DNA of 64,000 bases from Enterococcus devriesei. GTDB taxonomy: Bacteria > Bacillota > Bacilli > Lactobacillales > Enterococcaceae. The notes under the pieces are model-generated. The model saw nothing but the letters and a program-made list of their open reading frames with translations, was not told the origin of the DNA and made no database searches. Numbering within the stretch: position 1 is the stretch's first letter; every line of letters starts with the position of its first letter. The stretch covers positions 20,208-84,207 of the forward strand of contig NZ_JXKM01000011.1 in NCBI RefSeq assembly GCF_001885905.1, written 5' to 3'. Shown here piece after piece: positions 43,338 through 54,885 of the stretch. The position numbers and the translations under genes were made by a program.

Positions 43338-43841
43338 ATGCAAAAGCAATTAAAGAATGGAAACTTCTATTTAGGGATCGCCTGTTTAATGATGGTGGTC
43401 TTATTTATCAGTTCATCCATGACCTATCAGCAACAAAGTCAAGTGTCAGTGATTCAAAAATATTTAGCCAACGAGCCATTCAAACAATTCTTCAGCGGTA
43501 TTTCCTTTAACTATGCTGGCAGCGAAGTAAGTATTGCAGCAAAAGGTTACGTCAAGTTTGTTGAATTTTTTATTCGCAAGGCGGCGCATTTTACGACTTA
43601 TTTTATTTTAGGTGGAAGTCTATACTTAGGATTATTACCGAAATTGAAACAAAAATCATCGGTCTTAGGACTGGCTTTTGCTTGGCTGGCAGCGACGGGT
43701 TATGCGGCAACAGATGAATTCCATCAAATGCTAACTGGTGGACGCACTCCTTTATTCCAGGATGTAATGTTGGATTCTTGCGGTGCTTTGACGGCTTGTC
43801 TTTTGATTATTTTAGTTCATAAGCTGCGGGGCAAACGCTGA
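43338..43841 (+). CDS. VanZ-like family membrane protein
   Basis: 167 residues with four membrane helices. RKAAHFTTYFILGGSL (about 75-90) and ATDEFHQMLTGGRTPLFQDVMLDSCGA (near 129-155, core DEFHQ and GR, DVMLDSCG) match the VanZ-like family. VanZ in the Tn1546 glycopeptide cluster gives modest teicoplanin resistance; stand-alone homologues such as this are common in Firmicutes and should not be read as resistance genes. GGAGG precedes ATG 43338. Confidence 0.88.
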   Translation: MQKQLKNGNFYLGIACLMMVVLFISSSMTYQQQSQVSVIQKYLANEPFKQFFSGISFNYAGSEVSIAAKGYVKFVEFFIRKAAHFTTYFILGGSLYLGLLPKLKQKSSVLGLAFAWLAATGYAATDEFHQMLTGGRTPLFQDVMLDSCGALTACLLIILVHKLRGKR

Positions 43842-43913
43842 TTTGTTTTTTCTTGACGAAAATAGTTTTCAGGCGGACAATGAATAGGGAATAAATAAAT
43901 GGAGGTATGCAGC

Positions 43914-44636
43914 ATGTCAGGACACAGTAAATGGAACAATATTCAAGGACGGAAAAATGCTCAAGATGCAAAAAGAGGAAAGATCTTTCAAAAGATTTCT
44001 CGTGAGATTTATATGGCCGCTAAGGCGGGCGGTCCTGACCCGAGTACCAATCCAGCTTTACGTTTGATGGTAGACAAAGCGAAATCTGCGAACATGCCTA
44101 ATGACAATGTCGATCGTGCAATTAAAAAAGCCACCTCTGCAGGTGAAGGTGAACATTATGATGAAATTACTTACGAAGGATATGGTCCAGGAGGCGTAGC
44201 GATTTTGGTCCACACGCTAACGGATAATCGGAATCGAACGGCAACCAACGTCCGTGTGGCGTTCACTCGTAATGGGGGAAACCTTGGTGAGACAGGAACG
44301 GTTAATTATATGTTTGATCGCAAGGGTTATATCGCAATCGAACGAGAAGGCTTAACCGTGGATGAGGATACGATGTTTGAAGATGTGCTAGAAGCAGGCG
44401 CAGAAGACATGGAGATCTTGCCGGAAGTATTTGAGATCTATACGGCTCCAGAAGATTTCGTGAGTGTCCGAGATCAATTAGAGGCAGATGGCTTTAACTT
44501 AGCTCAGGCGGAGTTAACGATGGTTCCTCAGACGACTGTACAATTAGAAGCGGATCAGCAGGAAAAACTTGATCGTTTAGTTGAGAAATTAGAAGATGAC
44601 GATGATGTATCAGAAGTTTATACTTCGGCTGAATAA
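43914..44636 (+). CDS. YebC/PmpR-family protein
   Basis: 240 residues. [25 protein letters not shown] is the family signature at the N-terminal end (core [15 protein letters not shown]), with [11 protein letters not shown] near 103-113 and an acidic C-terminal region. YebC proteins were described as DNA-binding regulators and more recently as translation factors easing proline-rich stalls; the strongly proline-rich SagA-like protein encoded just upstream is a suggestive client, but that is speculation. ATG 43914 with GGAGG; ATG 43899 overlaps that site and is unlikely. Confidence 0.93.
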   Translation: MSGHSKWNNIQGRKNAQDAKRGKIFQKISREIYMAAKAGGPDPSTNPALRLMVDKAKSANMPNDNVDRAIKKATSAGEGEHYDEITYEGYGPGGVAILVHTLTDNRNRTATNVRVAFTRNGGNLGETGTVNYMFDRKGYIAIEREGLTVDEDTMFEDVLEAGAEDMEILPEVFEIYTAPEDFVSVRDQLEADGFNLAQAELTMVPQTTVQLEADQQEKLDRLVEKLEDDDDVSEVYTSAE

Positions 44637-44680
44637 AATAGCGGAAGCTTTTGAAGCTTTATTACAATATAAGAGACGAC

Positions 44681-44718
44681 AAAAAAACCAGCGAATCCAT
44701 TTCGCTGGTTTTTATTTT
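44681..44718. terminator. bidirectional terminator
   Basis: AAAAACCAGCGAA pairs with TTCGCTGGTTTTT; it sits between the converging yebC-family and L,D-transpeptidase genes. Confidence 0.9.
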
Positions 44719-44719
44719 A

Positions 44720-46126
44720 TTAAAAGACTAGTACTGGTGTACCGACTTCAACCATGTCAAAGAGTTTTGCCATGACATCTGGTGGAGTATTCACACAACC
44801 GTGAGAACCGCGGGTCTTCCATAGCTCGCCGCCATATGCCGGCTGCCAATCAGAGTCGTGAAGCCCAACGCCGGTCCAATCAATCGGCATCCAGAATTTC
44901 ACTGGACTCGCATAATCCGTTCCGTCATCGTTTTTCCCTTTTAAGGTTTTGTTTGTTTCTTTTGACCATACATAATCAACTCCCGCAGGTGTCGGTGATG
45001 TCGGTTTTCCGCTGACGATATCTGTTTCTAAAGCAACCTTACCATCTTTGTAGTACCACATGTGTTGATTTTGTAAATCGACTTCGATATAAGTCTTATC
45101 GACTAGCGGCTTGTCCGCTGTTGTTGCACCAGTAACGATTGGTGAGCGGGTGAAGTCTTTGCCTTCTAAAATTTGGTTGGTTAACGCAGTTACTTCTTCT
45201 GGTGTGTTGATCGTCCAACTGTAGGTGCCGGCTGGAACAGAAACTTTTCCGCGACGAGTACTGTTGAACTCAGTTGGATTAGTTTTGGTGTTGTATTTTT
45301 CACCTAGGCTAGTTACGTACGCTGTTACTTTTGCTTGATCCAAAGACAAGGTTCCGTTGTCGTCGATCAACCAATCATTGATGTCGGCTGTCGGGATTTG
45401 GAAGTTCTGTCCATTGATACTGTAATTTGCTTTGATCTTAGCAATGGCATTCATTTTATCCATTGTCTTTTTCAAACTCTCATCATTTTTAGTGATGGTT
45501 GGTTTGCTTAAGTAATCTGTAAAATTAATAGTTTCCTTGCCCGTTTTGGCTGCTTCTTTGAAGGCTGCTACCGCCGCGTCAACGTCGATCGTAGTTCCTT
45601 GCTTTTCGGGAACGATCTCAAAGCCTTCATTTGTATGGGTAACTGTCGCGTTTTCTGTCGCAGTTCGAGTCGTGTTCATCTGAGTGATTTCACTACGAAC
45701 CGCTTCGCCAACAGCGTTCAATTTGTTCTCATCTAATGTGTTGCCGTCCACATCTTTTGTATCGGCAGCGGAGACAAGTTGCATTCCCCAGCTGAAAGGA
45801 TTTTGTTTTTTCTGCATTTCTGTCAGGCCGCTTTGATAATTATTTTGCCAGCCTAAATCTTTCCGCTGGATTTCTTTCCAGTTTTTATTATCAACTTTGA
45901 TAATAAATGGAGACTCTGATAGCTCGCGGGTAATTTTTTTATTAGCTTGATCTACCGTTAAGTTATCGATCTTCACGCCGTTAACAACGGTCTTAGGAAG
46001 AAACCTCTGAGCATAATATGTACTGCGAATTGCGTATCCGCCAACTAAAACTACCAATAAACCTAAGAGAACAATAACACCGAACCTCGTACGGCTGCGA
46101 GAATTTCTTTTTTCATTTCTTGTCAT
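44720..46126 (-). CDS. L,D-transpeptidase (Ldt-fm-like), YkuD domain
   Basis: 468 residues. Short basic cytosolic end, one membrane helix (about 15-33), two peptidoglycan-binding-type domains (near 50-330, PG_binding_4 style) and a C-terminal YkuD catalytic domain with GLHDSDW near 420 and RGSHGCVNTP, catalytic Cys near 444. Length, layout and Cys position match Ldt-fm of E. faecium, which forms 3-3 cross-links and can bypass beta-lactam-inhibited D,D-transpeptidases when a tetrapeptide donor is made. Presence alone does not mean resistance. GAGTTATT (minus) is the ribosome binding region. The promoter in the AT-rich 46127-46290 gap is not clear. Confidence 0.93.
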   Translation of the reverse strand: MTRNEKRNSRSRTRFGVIVLLGLLVVLVGGYAIRSTYYAQRFLPKTVVNGVKIDNLTVDQANKKITRELSESPFIIKVDNKNWKEIQRKDLGWQNNYQSGLTEMQKKQNPFSWGMQLVSAADTKDVDGNTLDENKLNAVGEAVRSEITQMNTTRTATENATVTHTNEGFEIVPEKQGTTIDVDAAVAAFKEAAKTGKETINFTDYLSKPTITKNDESLKKTMDKMNAIAKIKANYSINGQNFQIPTADINDWLIDDNGTLSLDQAKVTAYVTSLGEKYNTKTNPTEFNSTRRGKVSVPAGTYSWTINTPEEVTALTNQILEGKDFTRSPIVTGATTADKPLVDKTYIEVDLQNQHMWYYKDGKVALETDIVSGKPTSPTPAGVDYVWSKETNKTLKGKNDDGTDYASPVKFWMPIDWTGVGLHDSDWQPAYGGELWKTRGSHGCVNTPPDVMAKLFDMVEVGTPVLVF

Positions 46127-46290
46127 CGAAATAACTCCTCATTGCTTTTTCTTTTATTTGGTTTTCATTAACTATCGATGCACTTCCATCTATCAAAATA
46201 GTCGATTATTTTAAATGATATACCGAATATAAATATACCACAGAATAGGTTAAATACGAGTGATATGTTTTGAAACATTAGCAAATATTA

Positions 46291-46324
46291 AAAAAACCGC
46301 AAAGAATATAAATATTCTTTGCGG
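46291..46324 (-). terminator. intrinsic terminator of ldh
   Basis: CCGCAAAGAATAT pairs perfectly with ATATTCTTTGCGG around a two-base centre; seven T follow on the minus strand. Confidence 0.93.
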
Positions 46325-46343
46325 CCAAATATTAGATATTTTT

Positions 46344-47392
<1,049 letters not shown>

Positions 47393-47435
47393 GTAACTTA
47401 CTCATTAATAATACAGTTTTTTCAGCTGTTTCCAG

Positions 47436-47449
47436 AGTAAGCGTTTCAT
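47436..47449. promoter_or_regulatory. cre-like site upstream of ldh
   Basis: AGTAAGCGTTTCAT agrees with about 12 of 14 cre positions and lies some 45-55 bases upstream of the ldh -35, the placement at which CcpA activates glycolytic genes in lactic acid bacteria. Confidence 0.4.
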
Positions 47450-47551
47450 GTGTTGATGCTTCAAGGAGCTGATATGATTAAGTTTTTGCAAAAATAACAG
47501 TATTTTGAAAACAAGTGGAAGTGTTGAAAACGGTCACTACAGTCTAGTTTG

Positions 47552-47608
47552 TGTTATACTGGATAAAGAAAAAAATTCGACTGGGTAGTCAGCTGACTAT
47601 CCAGCCTT
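47552..47608 (+). promoter_or_regulatory. pth-mfd promoter and leader hairpin
   Basis: TGTTATACT (47552-47560) is an extended -10 element with no clear -35. About 20 bases later CTGGGTAGTC-AGCT-GACTATCCAG (47581-47604) makes a strong hairpin followed by CCTTTTG, a weak terminator-like tail, about 90 bases before the pth start. Confidence 0.5.
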
Positions 47609-47694
47609 TTGTCATGCTTTTTCAATTCCTGATTTAAAATAGGATCAGTTGTAGAGCGAAAAGCTAAAATTAGTTAAGAACGAGGCGGAATAAA

Positions 47695-48252
47695 GTGAAA
47701 ATGATCGTGGGTCTGGGAAATCCCGGAAAAAAATATGAAAATACGAAACATAATGTCGGTTTTATGGCAGTGGATCGTTTAGCAGCAGAAAATCAAGCAG
47801 TCTTCAAGAAAAATCCTTTTGAGGCGGAAGTGGCCGACTTTTTTGTGAATGGTGAAAAAATATTATTAGTAAAGCCGATGACTTTTATGAATGAATCGGG
47901 TCGAGCGGTTGGACCGTTAATGACTTATTTCGGGATTGAACTGGATGAGCTGGTGGTCATCGCGGATGATTTGGACATGGAATTAGGCAAATTGCGTTTA
48001 CGGCAGAAAGGCAGTGCCGGAGGCCACAATGGATTGAAAAGTATTATATCCCATTTAGGCACCCAAGAGTTTAATCGGATCAAAATCGGCATCGGGCGTC
48101 CCCAAGGAAAAACAGTGGTAAACCATGTGTTAAGTACTTTTAGCAAAGAAGAAGCGGCAACGATCGCCAACAGTGTCGCCAAAGCTGGTGAAGCGGTAGA
48201 TTATTTTATTGCTCGTAAGGACTTTTCACAAACGATGAATCAATTTAATTAG
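47695..48252 (+). CDS. pth: peptidyl-tRNA hydrolase
   Basis: 185 residues. [20 protein letters not shown] at the start with catalytic His near 19, [14 protein letters not shown] near 63-76 and [28 protein letters not shown] (core GHNGLKSI near 112). It recycles tRNA from prematurely released peptidyl-tRNA. Start is GTG 47695 ([11 protein letters not shown]), preceded by GAGGCGGA; ATG 47701 is the alternative and shorter by two. First gene of a long block ending near ftsH. Confidence 0.96.
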   Translation: MKMIVGLGNPGKKYENTKHNVGFMAVDRLAAENQAVFKKNPFEAEVADFFVNGEKILLVKPMTFMNESGRAVGPLMTYFGIELDELVVIADDLDMELGKLRLRQKGSAGGHNGLKSIISHLGTQEFNRIKIGIGRPQGKTVVNHVLSTFSKEEAATIANSVAKAGEAVDYFIARKDFSQTMNQFN

Positions 48253-48290
48253 ACGTTTAAAAACGTCAGCAGAAATAAGGAGCATGAACA

Positions 48291-51200
48291 GTGAATGTGA
48301 TCGAATTTATAAATCAGATGCCATTAGTAAAAGAATGGCAAGCGTCTTTAAAGAAAAAAGCCAAGCGTCAATTATTGATCGGGCTTTCGGGATCGGCTAA
48401 AGCCTTGGTCATGGCAGCGGCTCAAAAACAAAGCAATGAGCAAACAGTCGTGGTAGTACCGAATCTCTACTATAGTAATCAGCTAGCGGAAGAATTGCGA
48501 CAGATTACCGAAGATGTCCATTTATTTCCGGTAGACGAGGTACTGTCGGCTGAAATGGCCTTTGCTTCTCCAGAGGCGCGTGCCGAACGGGTTTCTACCT
48601 TGCGGGCGCTATCACAAGGCGAGCAAGGGATTTTTGTCGTGCCAGCAGCAGCGCTACGAAAATATTTACCGACACCTAAAACATGGCGGGCCAATCAGCT
48701 CCACTGGCGAGTCGGCAGTGAGATTGATCTAGAGCAGCTTGCACAACGGTTAGTCTTAATGGGCTACGAGCGGCAAACAATGGTAGGTAAACCAGGTGAA
48801 TTCAGTATGCGGGGCAGTATTGTCGACGTCTATCCGTTAACGACTGAATATCCAATTCGAATCGAGCTGTTTGACGTGGAAGTCGATTCGTTACGGTATT
48901 TCGAAGCCGATACGCAGCGGTCAGTGGAAAACTTGGAAGAAATCTGGATCACGCCGACGACGGATCTGGTTTTTTCTGCCGAAGATTTGATCCAAGGTGG
49001 GGCTAAGGTGAACCAGTTGCTGCAAAATCGTTTAGCGGTGACGAAAGAAAAAGAAGACTATAATTTTTTGAATGATTATTTTGGTCAGTTGATTGCTTCT
49101 TGGGAAGATGGTATTCCAACAGAAGATGCGAAATATTATACCGATCTTTTATATGAAGAAAAAGTTTCATTGTTGGATTATTTAGATCAAGAGGCGTTGC
49201 TGTTTGTCGATGACTATCCGCGAATGATGGAAACGTATCGAGAAATGGAACGAGAAGAAGCGGAATGGCATACGCAAAAAATTGAAGAAATGCGGGTTTT
49301 TTCGGAACAAACTTTTGGTTTGAATCTTCATGAGTTGATTAAAAACACCAAATTAACCACCAGCTTCTTTTCGTTATTCCAAAAAGGAATGGGCAATCTG
49401 CGCTTTGAGGTGATCCACAATTTCCAATATCGTTCGATGCAGCAATTTTTTGGTCAAATGCCTTTACTAAAAACTGAAGTTGATCGCTGGCAAAAACAAG
49501 GTCAAACGATTCTATTTCTTGTTTCGGACCAAGAACGACAAGCGAAATTGACGCAAGAATTTCATGATGTGGGCATTCAAGCGGTTCAAACGACACCAGA
49601 AAAGTTGTTGATCGGTCAGGCTCAAATCATGACGGGAAACTTAACCTCAGGTTTTGAATTGCCGCAGGATAAACTGGTCGTGGTGACGGAACGAGAGATT
49701 TTCCAAAAGGTCACGAAAAAGCGAGCGCGGCGTCAAACAATCTCGAATGCGGAGCGGCTAAAAAGTTACAATGAGCTGAAGACTGGGGATTATGTCGTCC
49801 ATGCCAATCACGGGATCGGGAAATATGTCGGGATGGAAACGATTGAGATCGATGGCGTCCATCAAGATTACATGTCGATCTTGTACCAAAAGGACGATAA
49901 GCTGTTTATCCCGGTTACCCAGCTGAATCTGATTCAAAAATACGTTTCTTCCGAAGCGAAGCCGCCGAAGATCAATAAATTAGGCGGCAGCGAATGGACC
50001 AAGACGAAGAGCAAGGTCTCGAAACGAATCGAAGACATCGCGGATGACTTGATTGAGCTTTATGCCAAGCGGGAAGCCGAACGAGGCTATGCTTTTGGCC
50101 CTGATGACGAATACCAAAAAGAATTTGAAGATGCCTTTCCTTATAGCGAGACGGACGATCAGCTGCGGAGTACCGCGGAGATCAAGCACGATATGGAAAA
50201 AAATCGGCCGATGGATCGTTTGTTAGTTGGAGATGTGGGCTTTGGGAAAACCGAAGTTGCCTTACGTGCTGCCTTTAAAGCAATCAAAGAAAACAAACAA
50301 GTGGCCTTTTTAGTGCCAACGACGATTTTGGCTCAGCAGCATTTTGATACGATGACGGAACGGTTTGAAAATTTCCCTGTCAATGTGGCGATGCTGAGCC
50401 GTTTCCGGACAAAAAAACAGCAAAATGAAACTATTGAACAATTGCGGACCGGTCAAGTTGATATTGTAGTGGGGACCCATCGCCTGCTCTCGCAAGATTT
50501 AAAATTTTCTGATCTTGGCCTATTAGTGATTGACGAAGAGCAGCGTTTTGGGGTAAAACACAAGGAACGATTGAAACAATTACGCTCGCAAGTCGACGTC
50601 TTGACTTTGACGGCAACACCTATTCCACGGACGCTGCATATGTCAATGTTAGGCGTACGGGATTTATCAGTCATTGAGACGCCGCCGGAAAACCGTTACC
50701 CGATCCAAACTTATGTGATGGAAACCAACCCGGGGGCGATCAGAGAAGCGATCGAGCGAGAATTGGCTCGTGGCGGGCAGGCATTTTATCTCTATAATCG
50801 CGTAGAGACCATCGAACGAAAAGTTGAAGAGTTACAAATGCTAGTACCCGATGCCAAAATCGGTTTTGCTCATGGGCAGATGACGGAAGTTCAATTGGAA
50901 AATACCTTGATGGATTTCATCGACGGCCAGTATGACATTTTAGTCACGACCACGATCATCGAGACCGGTGTGGACATTCCGAATGTGAATACCTTGTTTG
51001 TCGAAAACGCCGATTATATGGGATTATCCACCTTGTATCAATTGAGAGGACGGGTAGGTCGCAGCAATCGGATCGCTTATGCGTATTTCATGTATGAGCC
51101 GCAAAAGATTTTAAACGAAGTCAGTGAAAAACGATTGCAGGCAATCAAAGACTTTACTGAGCTTGGCTCCGGCTTTAAGATCGCGATGCGAGATTTGTCG

Positions 51201-51803
51201 ATTCGTGGTGCAGGTAATCTATTAGGTGCCCAACAGCATGGCTTTATTGATGCGGTAGGATTTGATATGTATTCACAAATGCTCTCTGAAGCGGTGGATC
51301 GTAAGCAAGGGAAAAATACTCAGATCGAACGGACTTCGGTGGAAATCAATTTAGGGATCGACGCCTACATTCCGGGGACTTATATCGAAGACGAACGGCA
51401 AAAAATCGAGATTTACAAACGCATTCGCGAATTGGAGAGCACGGAGATGTTGGATGAAGTCGAGTCTGACCTTGTGGATCGTTTTGGGGATTATCCAGAC
51501 GAAGTGGCGAATTTATTAAACGTTGGTCAGATTAAAATGGATGGCGACCGTGCCTTAGTCGAAAGCATCCAAAAACGTCAACAACAAATCATTGTGACGC
51601 TAAGCAAAGTAGGTACCAAGGCCTATCAAGTCGAGCAGTTGTTTGAAGCCTTGAGTGCCACTAAGATGAAAGCCACGCTAGGCGTGGAAAAAGATAAAAT
51701 GGTCATCAAGTTGATGATCGACAAAAAAATGGATGAGGCTGTTTGGCTACGAGAAATTAGTTTGTTTATCAAAGCCTTGCGGGAACAAAAGTATAAAGAG
51801 TAG
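48291..51803 (+). CDS. mfd: transcription-repair coupling factor Mfd
   Basis: 1170 residues, full length. UvrB-like N-terminal modules, an RNA-polymerase-interacting (CarD-like) domain with [16 protein letters not shown] near 501-516, then the translocase: Walker [13 protein letters not shown] near 645-656, DEEQ near 747-750, and TRG region, with a C-terminal TRCF domain. It displaces stalled RNA polymerase and recruits UvrA. Start is GTG 48291 with AAGGAG nine bases upstream. A GACGTTT/AAACGTC hairpin is in the short gap after pth. Confidence 0.97.
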   Translation: MNVIEFINQMPLVKEWQASLKKKAKRQLLIGLSGSAKALVMAAAQKQSNEQTVVVVPNLYYSNQLAEELRQITEDVHLFPVDEVLSAEMAFASPEARAERVSTLRALSQGEQGIFVVPAAALRKYLPTPKTWRANQLHWRVGSEIDLEQLAQRLVLMGYERQTMVGKPGEFSMRGSIVDVYPLTTEYPIRIELFDVEVDSLRYFEADTQRSVENLEEIWITPTTDLVFSAEDLIQGGAKVNQLLQNRLAVTKEKEDYNFLNDYFGQLIASWEDGIPTEDAKYYTDLLYEEKVSLLDYLDQEALLFVDDYPRMMETYREMEREEAEWHTQKIEEMRVFSEQTFGLNLHELIKNTKLTTSFFSLFQKGMGNLRFEVIHNFQYRSMQQFFGQMPLLKTEVDRWQKQGQTILFLVSDQERQAKLTQEFHDVGIQAVQTTPEKLLIGQAQIMTGNLTSGFELPQDKLVVVTEREIFQKVTKKRARRQTISNAERLKSYNELKTGDYVVHANHGIGKYVGMETIEIDGVHQDYMSILYQKDDKLFIPVTQLNLIQKYVSSEAKPPKINKLGGSEWTKTKSKVSKRIEDIADDLIELYAKREAERGYAFGPDDEYQKEFEDAFPYSETDDQLRSTAEIKHDMEKNRPMDRLLVGDVGFGKTEVALRAAFKAIKENKQVAFLVPTTILAQQHFDTMTERFENFPVNVAMLSRFRTKKQQNETIEQLRTGQVDIVVGTHRLLSQDLKFSDLGLLVIDEEQRFGVKHKERLKQLRSQVDVLTLTATPIPRTLHMSMLGVRDLSVIETPPENRYPIQTYVMETNPGAIREAIERELARGGQAFYLYNRVETIERKVEELQMLVPDAKIGFAHGQMTEVQLENTLMDFIDGQYDILVTTTIIETGVDIPNVNTLFVENADYMGLSTLYQLRGRVGRSNRIAYAYFMYEPQKILNEVSEKRLQAIKDFTELGSGFKIAMRDLSIRGAGNLLGAQQHGFIDAVGFDMYSQMLSEAVDRKQGKNTQIERTSVEINLGIDAYIPGTYIEDERQKIEIYKRIRELESTEMLDEVESDLVDRFGDYPDEVANLLNVGQIKMDGDRALVESIQKRQQQIIVTLSKVGTKAYQVEQLFEALSATKMKATLGVEKDKMVIKLMIDKKMDEAVWLREISLFIKALREQKYKE

Positions 51804-53405
51804 GTGGTGAAGGCCTTGGCAAACAAAGAAATGAAAGTCATGATGCAGGGGGCCTTTGTTTTGACGGCGGCTTCCTTTATCGCGAAGCTGTTAAGTGCCA
51901 TCTATCGCGTACCTTATCAAAACTTGGCGGGAGACGAAGGCTTTTATGTCTATCAGCAAGTCTATCCGATTTATGGAATCGCGATGACGTTGGCTTTGTC
52001 TGGCCTGCCTCAGTTCATTTCAAAATATGTGGCAGAGCAAAAAGAACCACGCCAACAGCGGGAGGCATTGAAGGATTTGTTTCCTTTGATCAGCGGATTT
52101 GGTTTGATTTTGTGGGCGCTATGCTTTTTCTCGGCACAGCCCTTCGCGAATTGGATGGGTGATGGGAAATTGGCACCGTTGATTCAAGTTGTTTCTTTCA
52201 CCTTTATCATCATGCCCTTCCTTTCGATTACAAGAGGAGAATTTCAAGGCAAGCTTTTAATGGTTCCAACCGCCGTTTCTCAAGTCGTCGAACAGTTGAT
52301 TCGCGTAGGAGTGATTCTTTTAGCGGCTTGGTCCTATCAGCATTTTGGAATGGATGTTTATTACACCGGGACAATCGCGATGTCTGGGGCTTTAGTTGGA
52401 GGCGTTGCAGCCGTTTTTGTTCTCTGGTCGTATCGCCGTAAGATTTTAGGAACGACGCTAGCAAAGAAGCTTCCACGATTAAAAGCGGAGAGCTGGCAGC
52501 TGGGAAAACGTCTTTTACTGGAAGGCGGCTTAATGACCATTTACAGCGGTTTGCTGATTTTATTTCAGCTGATTGATTCTTTTACCGTGAAAAAGGCGCT
52601 GGTTGATTTTGGTTTGAGTGAACATGGTGCAAAGCTAGCCAAAGGGGTCTATGACCGCGGGCAGCCGTTGGTCCAATTAGGCTTAGTGGTGGCGTTGGCT
52701 TTAAGTTCCAGTTTTTTACCGCTATTGACGCGTCATTTAGTGAATCAAGACCGTTCGCAATTTATTAAAACGAGCCAGACTTTTTTGCGTTTGACTTGCG
52801 GGATCGCGGCGGCGGCCTCAGTCGGGTTGGCGTTGCTGCTGCCTTACGTAAATTACGCGTTGTTTAAAGATTACAAAGGAAACGCGACGTTGGTACTTTT
52901 CGTCTTGGCAATTTTTTTGACGGCGATGGTACAGGCTTATCAAAGTATCGCTCAAAGCCAGAATCATTATCGTTCGTCACTGCAAGCAGCCGGCGCAGGG
53001 TTACTAGTCAAGCTAGTAACTACCGGCGGTTTGACGAAGCAATTTGGAACAGTCGGTGCCAGTCTTTCGACACTGCTAGGCTTAATGGTCTCTTTATTCA
53101 TCTTGCATTTAGCCAGTGATCGTCTGACTCGTGGGTATAGTAGTGAACGTCATTTTATGCGCCACTTATTTATTTGCTTAGGCGGTATGGTAGTGGTGTT
53201 GCTGTGTTATTATGGAGGTGTCAGTTTACTATTCGGGGCAGTTACGAAACGAAGTGTAGCTTTATTAGTGGCCGTTTTAGGCGTGGCAGTCGGCGGTTCA
53301 GCTTTTCTGTTTTTAGCCATGCGTTTACGGCTATTAACCATCAGAGAATGGCTGATGTTGCCTTTCGGTAGTAAACTATTACGATTAAAATGGAAAAGGG
53401 GATAG
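51804..53405 (+). CDS. MurJ/SpoVB-family polysaccharide or lipid-linked oligosaccharide flippase
   Basis: 533 residues, about 14 membrane helices, MATE-like MVF/MOP superfamily. The first helix carries AFVLTAASFIAKLLSAIYRVPYQNLAGDEG (core SFIAKLLSAIYRVP), characteristic of the SpoVB/YtgP-YabM group. Position after mfd matches yabM of Bacillus. It probably flips a lipid-linked wall or capsule precursor. The start is uncertain: GTG 51804 directly follows the mfd stop; GTG 51807, TTG 51816 and ATG 51831 are also in frame and the ribosome binding site is weak for all. Confidence 0.88.
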   Translation: MVKALANKEMKVMMQGAFVLTAASFIAKLLSAIYRVPYQNLAGDEGFYVYQQVYPIYGIAMTLALSGLPQFISKYVAEQKEPRQQREALKDLFPLISGFGLILWALCFFSAQPFANWMGDGKLAPLIQVVSFTFIIMPFLSITRGEFQGKLLMVPTAVSQVVEQLIRVGVILLAAWSYQHFGMDVYYTGTIAMSGALVGGVAAVFVLWSYRRKILGTTLAKKLPRLKAESWQLGKRLLLEGGLMTIYSGLLILFQLIDSFTVKKALVDFGLSEHGAKLAKGVYDRGQPLVQLGLVVALALSSSFLPLLTRHLVNQDRSQFIKTSQTFLRLTCGIAAAASVGLALLLPYVNYALFKDYKGNATLVLFVLAIFLTAMVQAYQSIAQSQNHYRSSLQAAGAGLLVKLVTTGGLTKQFGTVGASLSTLLGLMVSLFILHLASDRLTRGYSSERHFMRHLFICLGGMVVVLLCYYGGVSLLFGAVTKRSVALLVAVLGVAVGGSAFLFLAMRLRLLTIREWLMLPFGSKLLRLKWKRG

Positions 53406-53408
53406 CAG

Positions 53409-53687
53409 ATGCGATTAGATAAGTTTTTAAAAATTTCACGAATCATCAAACGGCGTGCGGTAGCCAAAGAAGTGGCAGACAAAGGTCGGATTCAAGTAAA
53501 TGGAAAATTAGCAAAATCTTCAACCGATATAAAAATTGGGGATCAATTACGAATTCAATTTGGGAATAAAGTCTTGGAAGTTGCAGTTGAGGAACTCCAT
53601 GAGTCGACGAAAAAAGAAGACGCGGCTAAAATGTATCGGATAATTAGTGAAACACGGGTGGAAAATAACGATAATAACGGGAATTAG
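53409..53687 (+). CDS. rqcP: RqcP/YabO, S4-domain ribosome quality-control factor
   Basis: 92 residues. S4-type RNA-binding domain ([26 protein letters not shown], core [15 protein letters not shown], residues 1-60). In Bacillus the YabO homologue RqcP works with RqcH on the 50S subunit to add poly-alanine tails to stalled chains. The gene is in the yabO position, four bases after the flippase stop and before divIC. It is also related to Hsp15. Confidence 0.9.
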   Translation: MRLDKFLKISRIIKRRAVAKEVADKGRIQVNGKLAKSSTDIKIGDQLRIQFGNKVLEVAVEELHESTKKEDAAKMYRIISETRVENNDNNGN

Positions 53688-53699
53688 GAATAATTCAAA

Positions 53700-53728
53700 T
53701 AGACAATTATATCTTGAATTGATATAAT
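53700..53728 (+). promoter_or_regulatory. divIC promoter
   Basis: TAGACA (53700-53705), 17 bases, TATAAT (53723-53728), between rqcP and divIC. Confidence 0.7.
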
Positions 53729-53764
53729 AGTAAAGAATTTCATGATAGATAGGAGCGCGTAGGA

Positions 53765-54202
53765 ATGAATGAAAATGAAACGCAGAAAATCGCTTCATTA
53801 GATACGCCGTATGTGAAGGAGCAATACCGCAAATTTCAAAAGCAACATCGTCAACTCGTCTTTAAGCGTCGTCGTTTGGCTGCTTTGTTTGCTGTCGCTG
53901 CTTTTGTCTTTATCGTCATGGGAGTTCAAATCTTTAATGAACAGCGTCATTTAAGTGAATTAAATGAAATCAAGGTCAAGACCGTCGCTGAATCTGCTAA
54001 GGTGGATAATCGGGTAGCGGACTTGAAAAACGATGTAAAGCTGTTAAAAGATGATAACTATGTAGCGAAGCTCGCTCGTAGTCGTTACTATTATTCAAAA
54101 AATGGTGAATTGATTTTTGTTTTACCAGATCCAGTGAAAACGCCTAGCAAGGACAAAGCGCCTGCTGACGAAGTAGTCAAGTCCGAAACTACGAAAGAGT
54201 AG
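53765..54202 (+). CDS. divIC: septum formation protein DivIC
   Basis: 145 residues. Basic cytosolic end (KRRRLAALFAVAAF), a single membrane helix near 38-57, then an extracellular coiled coil (about 60-105) and a Pro/Lys tail. DivIC joins FtsL and DivIB in the division complex. GGAGCGCGTAGG precedes the start. Order yabO-divIC-yabR matches Bacillus. Confidence 0.92.
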   Translation: MNENETQKIASLDTPYVKEQYRKFQKQHRQLVFKRRRLAALFAVAAFVFIVMGVQIFNEQRHLSELNEIKVKTVAESAKVDNRVADLKNDVKLLKDDNYVAKLARSRYYYSKNGELIFVLPDPVKTPSKDKAPADEVVKSETTKE

Positions 54203-54244
54203 TTTTAAAATAAATGGAAAAAAATTAGGAGGAACAATTTTTTT

Positions 54245-54703
54245 ATGTCAATCGAAGTAGGAGCTAAGCTGCAAGGAAAAGTATCAGGGATTACTAATTT
54301 CGGTGCCTTTATCGACTTGGGTGAGGGGAAAACTGGCTTAGTCCATATCAGTGAAATATCTAATGGTTTCGTCAAAGACATTCATGATGTGTTGACTGTT
54401 GGCGATGAAGTAACGGTGAAAGTGACTTCTGTAGGAGATGACGGCAAAGTCGGCCTGTCTATCCGTAAAGCACAAGATCAGCCACAACAGCCAGAAAAGA
54501 AACCTTTTAAACGTGAGTTCCGCGATAATCGCGACAACAATCGTCAAAAGCCACAAGCAAAAGGAAATCCTAAAAATAGCGGCGGCAAACAAGACTTCGA
54601 TTCATTGATGAGTTCCTTTTTGAAGGACAGCGATGATCGCTTGTCATCGATTAAACGAAATACTGAAGGTAAACGCGGAGGCCGAGGCGGTCGCCGCAGC
54701 TAA
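54245..54703 (+). CDS. yabR: S1-domain RNA-binding protein (YabR-like)
   Basis: 152 residues. S1 OB-fold in residues 1-73 (GKVSGITNFGAFIDLGEGKTGLVHISEI, core NFGAFIDLGEGKTGLVH), then a Gln/Lys/Arg/Gly-rich disordered region with RGGRGGRR at the end. General RNA binding; the function of YabR is not settled. AGGAGG lies upstream of ATG 54245. Terminated by the hairpin at 54711. Confidence 0.92.
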   Translation: MSIEVGAKLQGKVSGITNFGAFIDLGEGKTGLVHISEISNGFVKDIHDVLTVGDEVTVKVTSVGDDGKVGLSIRKAQDQPQQPEKKPFKREFRDNRDNNRQKPQAKGNPKNSGGKQDFDSLMSSFLKDSDDRLSSIKRNTEGKRGGRGGRRS

Positions 54704-54710
54704 ATAGAAG

Positions 54711-54744
54711 GGCTGAAATTCTTTAGAGGATTTCAGCTTTTTTT
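54711..54744 (+). terminator. intrinsic terminator after yabR
   Basis: GCTGAAAT (54712-54719) pairs with ATTTCAGC (54730-54737), followed by seven T. Confidence 0.88.
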
Positions 54745-54751
54745 AACTACA

Positions 54752-54867
54752 AAGAAAGTGTAAAATTTTCACATGAATAAATTGCTTTACGACAGGTATA
54801 TTCATGCCCGGCTTCGCGAACTCGCTTTATCGGCAATAAGCTGAGCGAGTTCGCGAAAGTCTTTCTT
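54752..54867 (+). repeat. dispersed inverted-repeat element, copy 1
   Basis: Bounded by AAGAAAG and CTTTCTT. Inside are ATGAATA/TATTCAT and a perfect 14-bp pair TTCGCGAACTCGCT (54813-54826) / AGCGAGTTCGCGAA (54844-54857). A second copy in the same orientation lies at 59911-60032, with only scattered differences. No gene inside. It ends seven bases before the tilS ribosome binding site. Confidence 0.85.
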
Positions 54868-54885
54868 ATGAGTAAGGAGCGTAAT

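Noticed and set aside
43338..43841. Glycopeptide resistance gene (VanZ)
   Set aside because: It is a chromosomal VanZ-like family member without vanHAX or a transposon nearby, so resistance should not be inferred.
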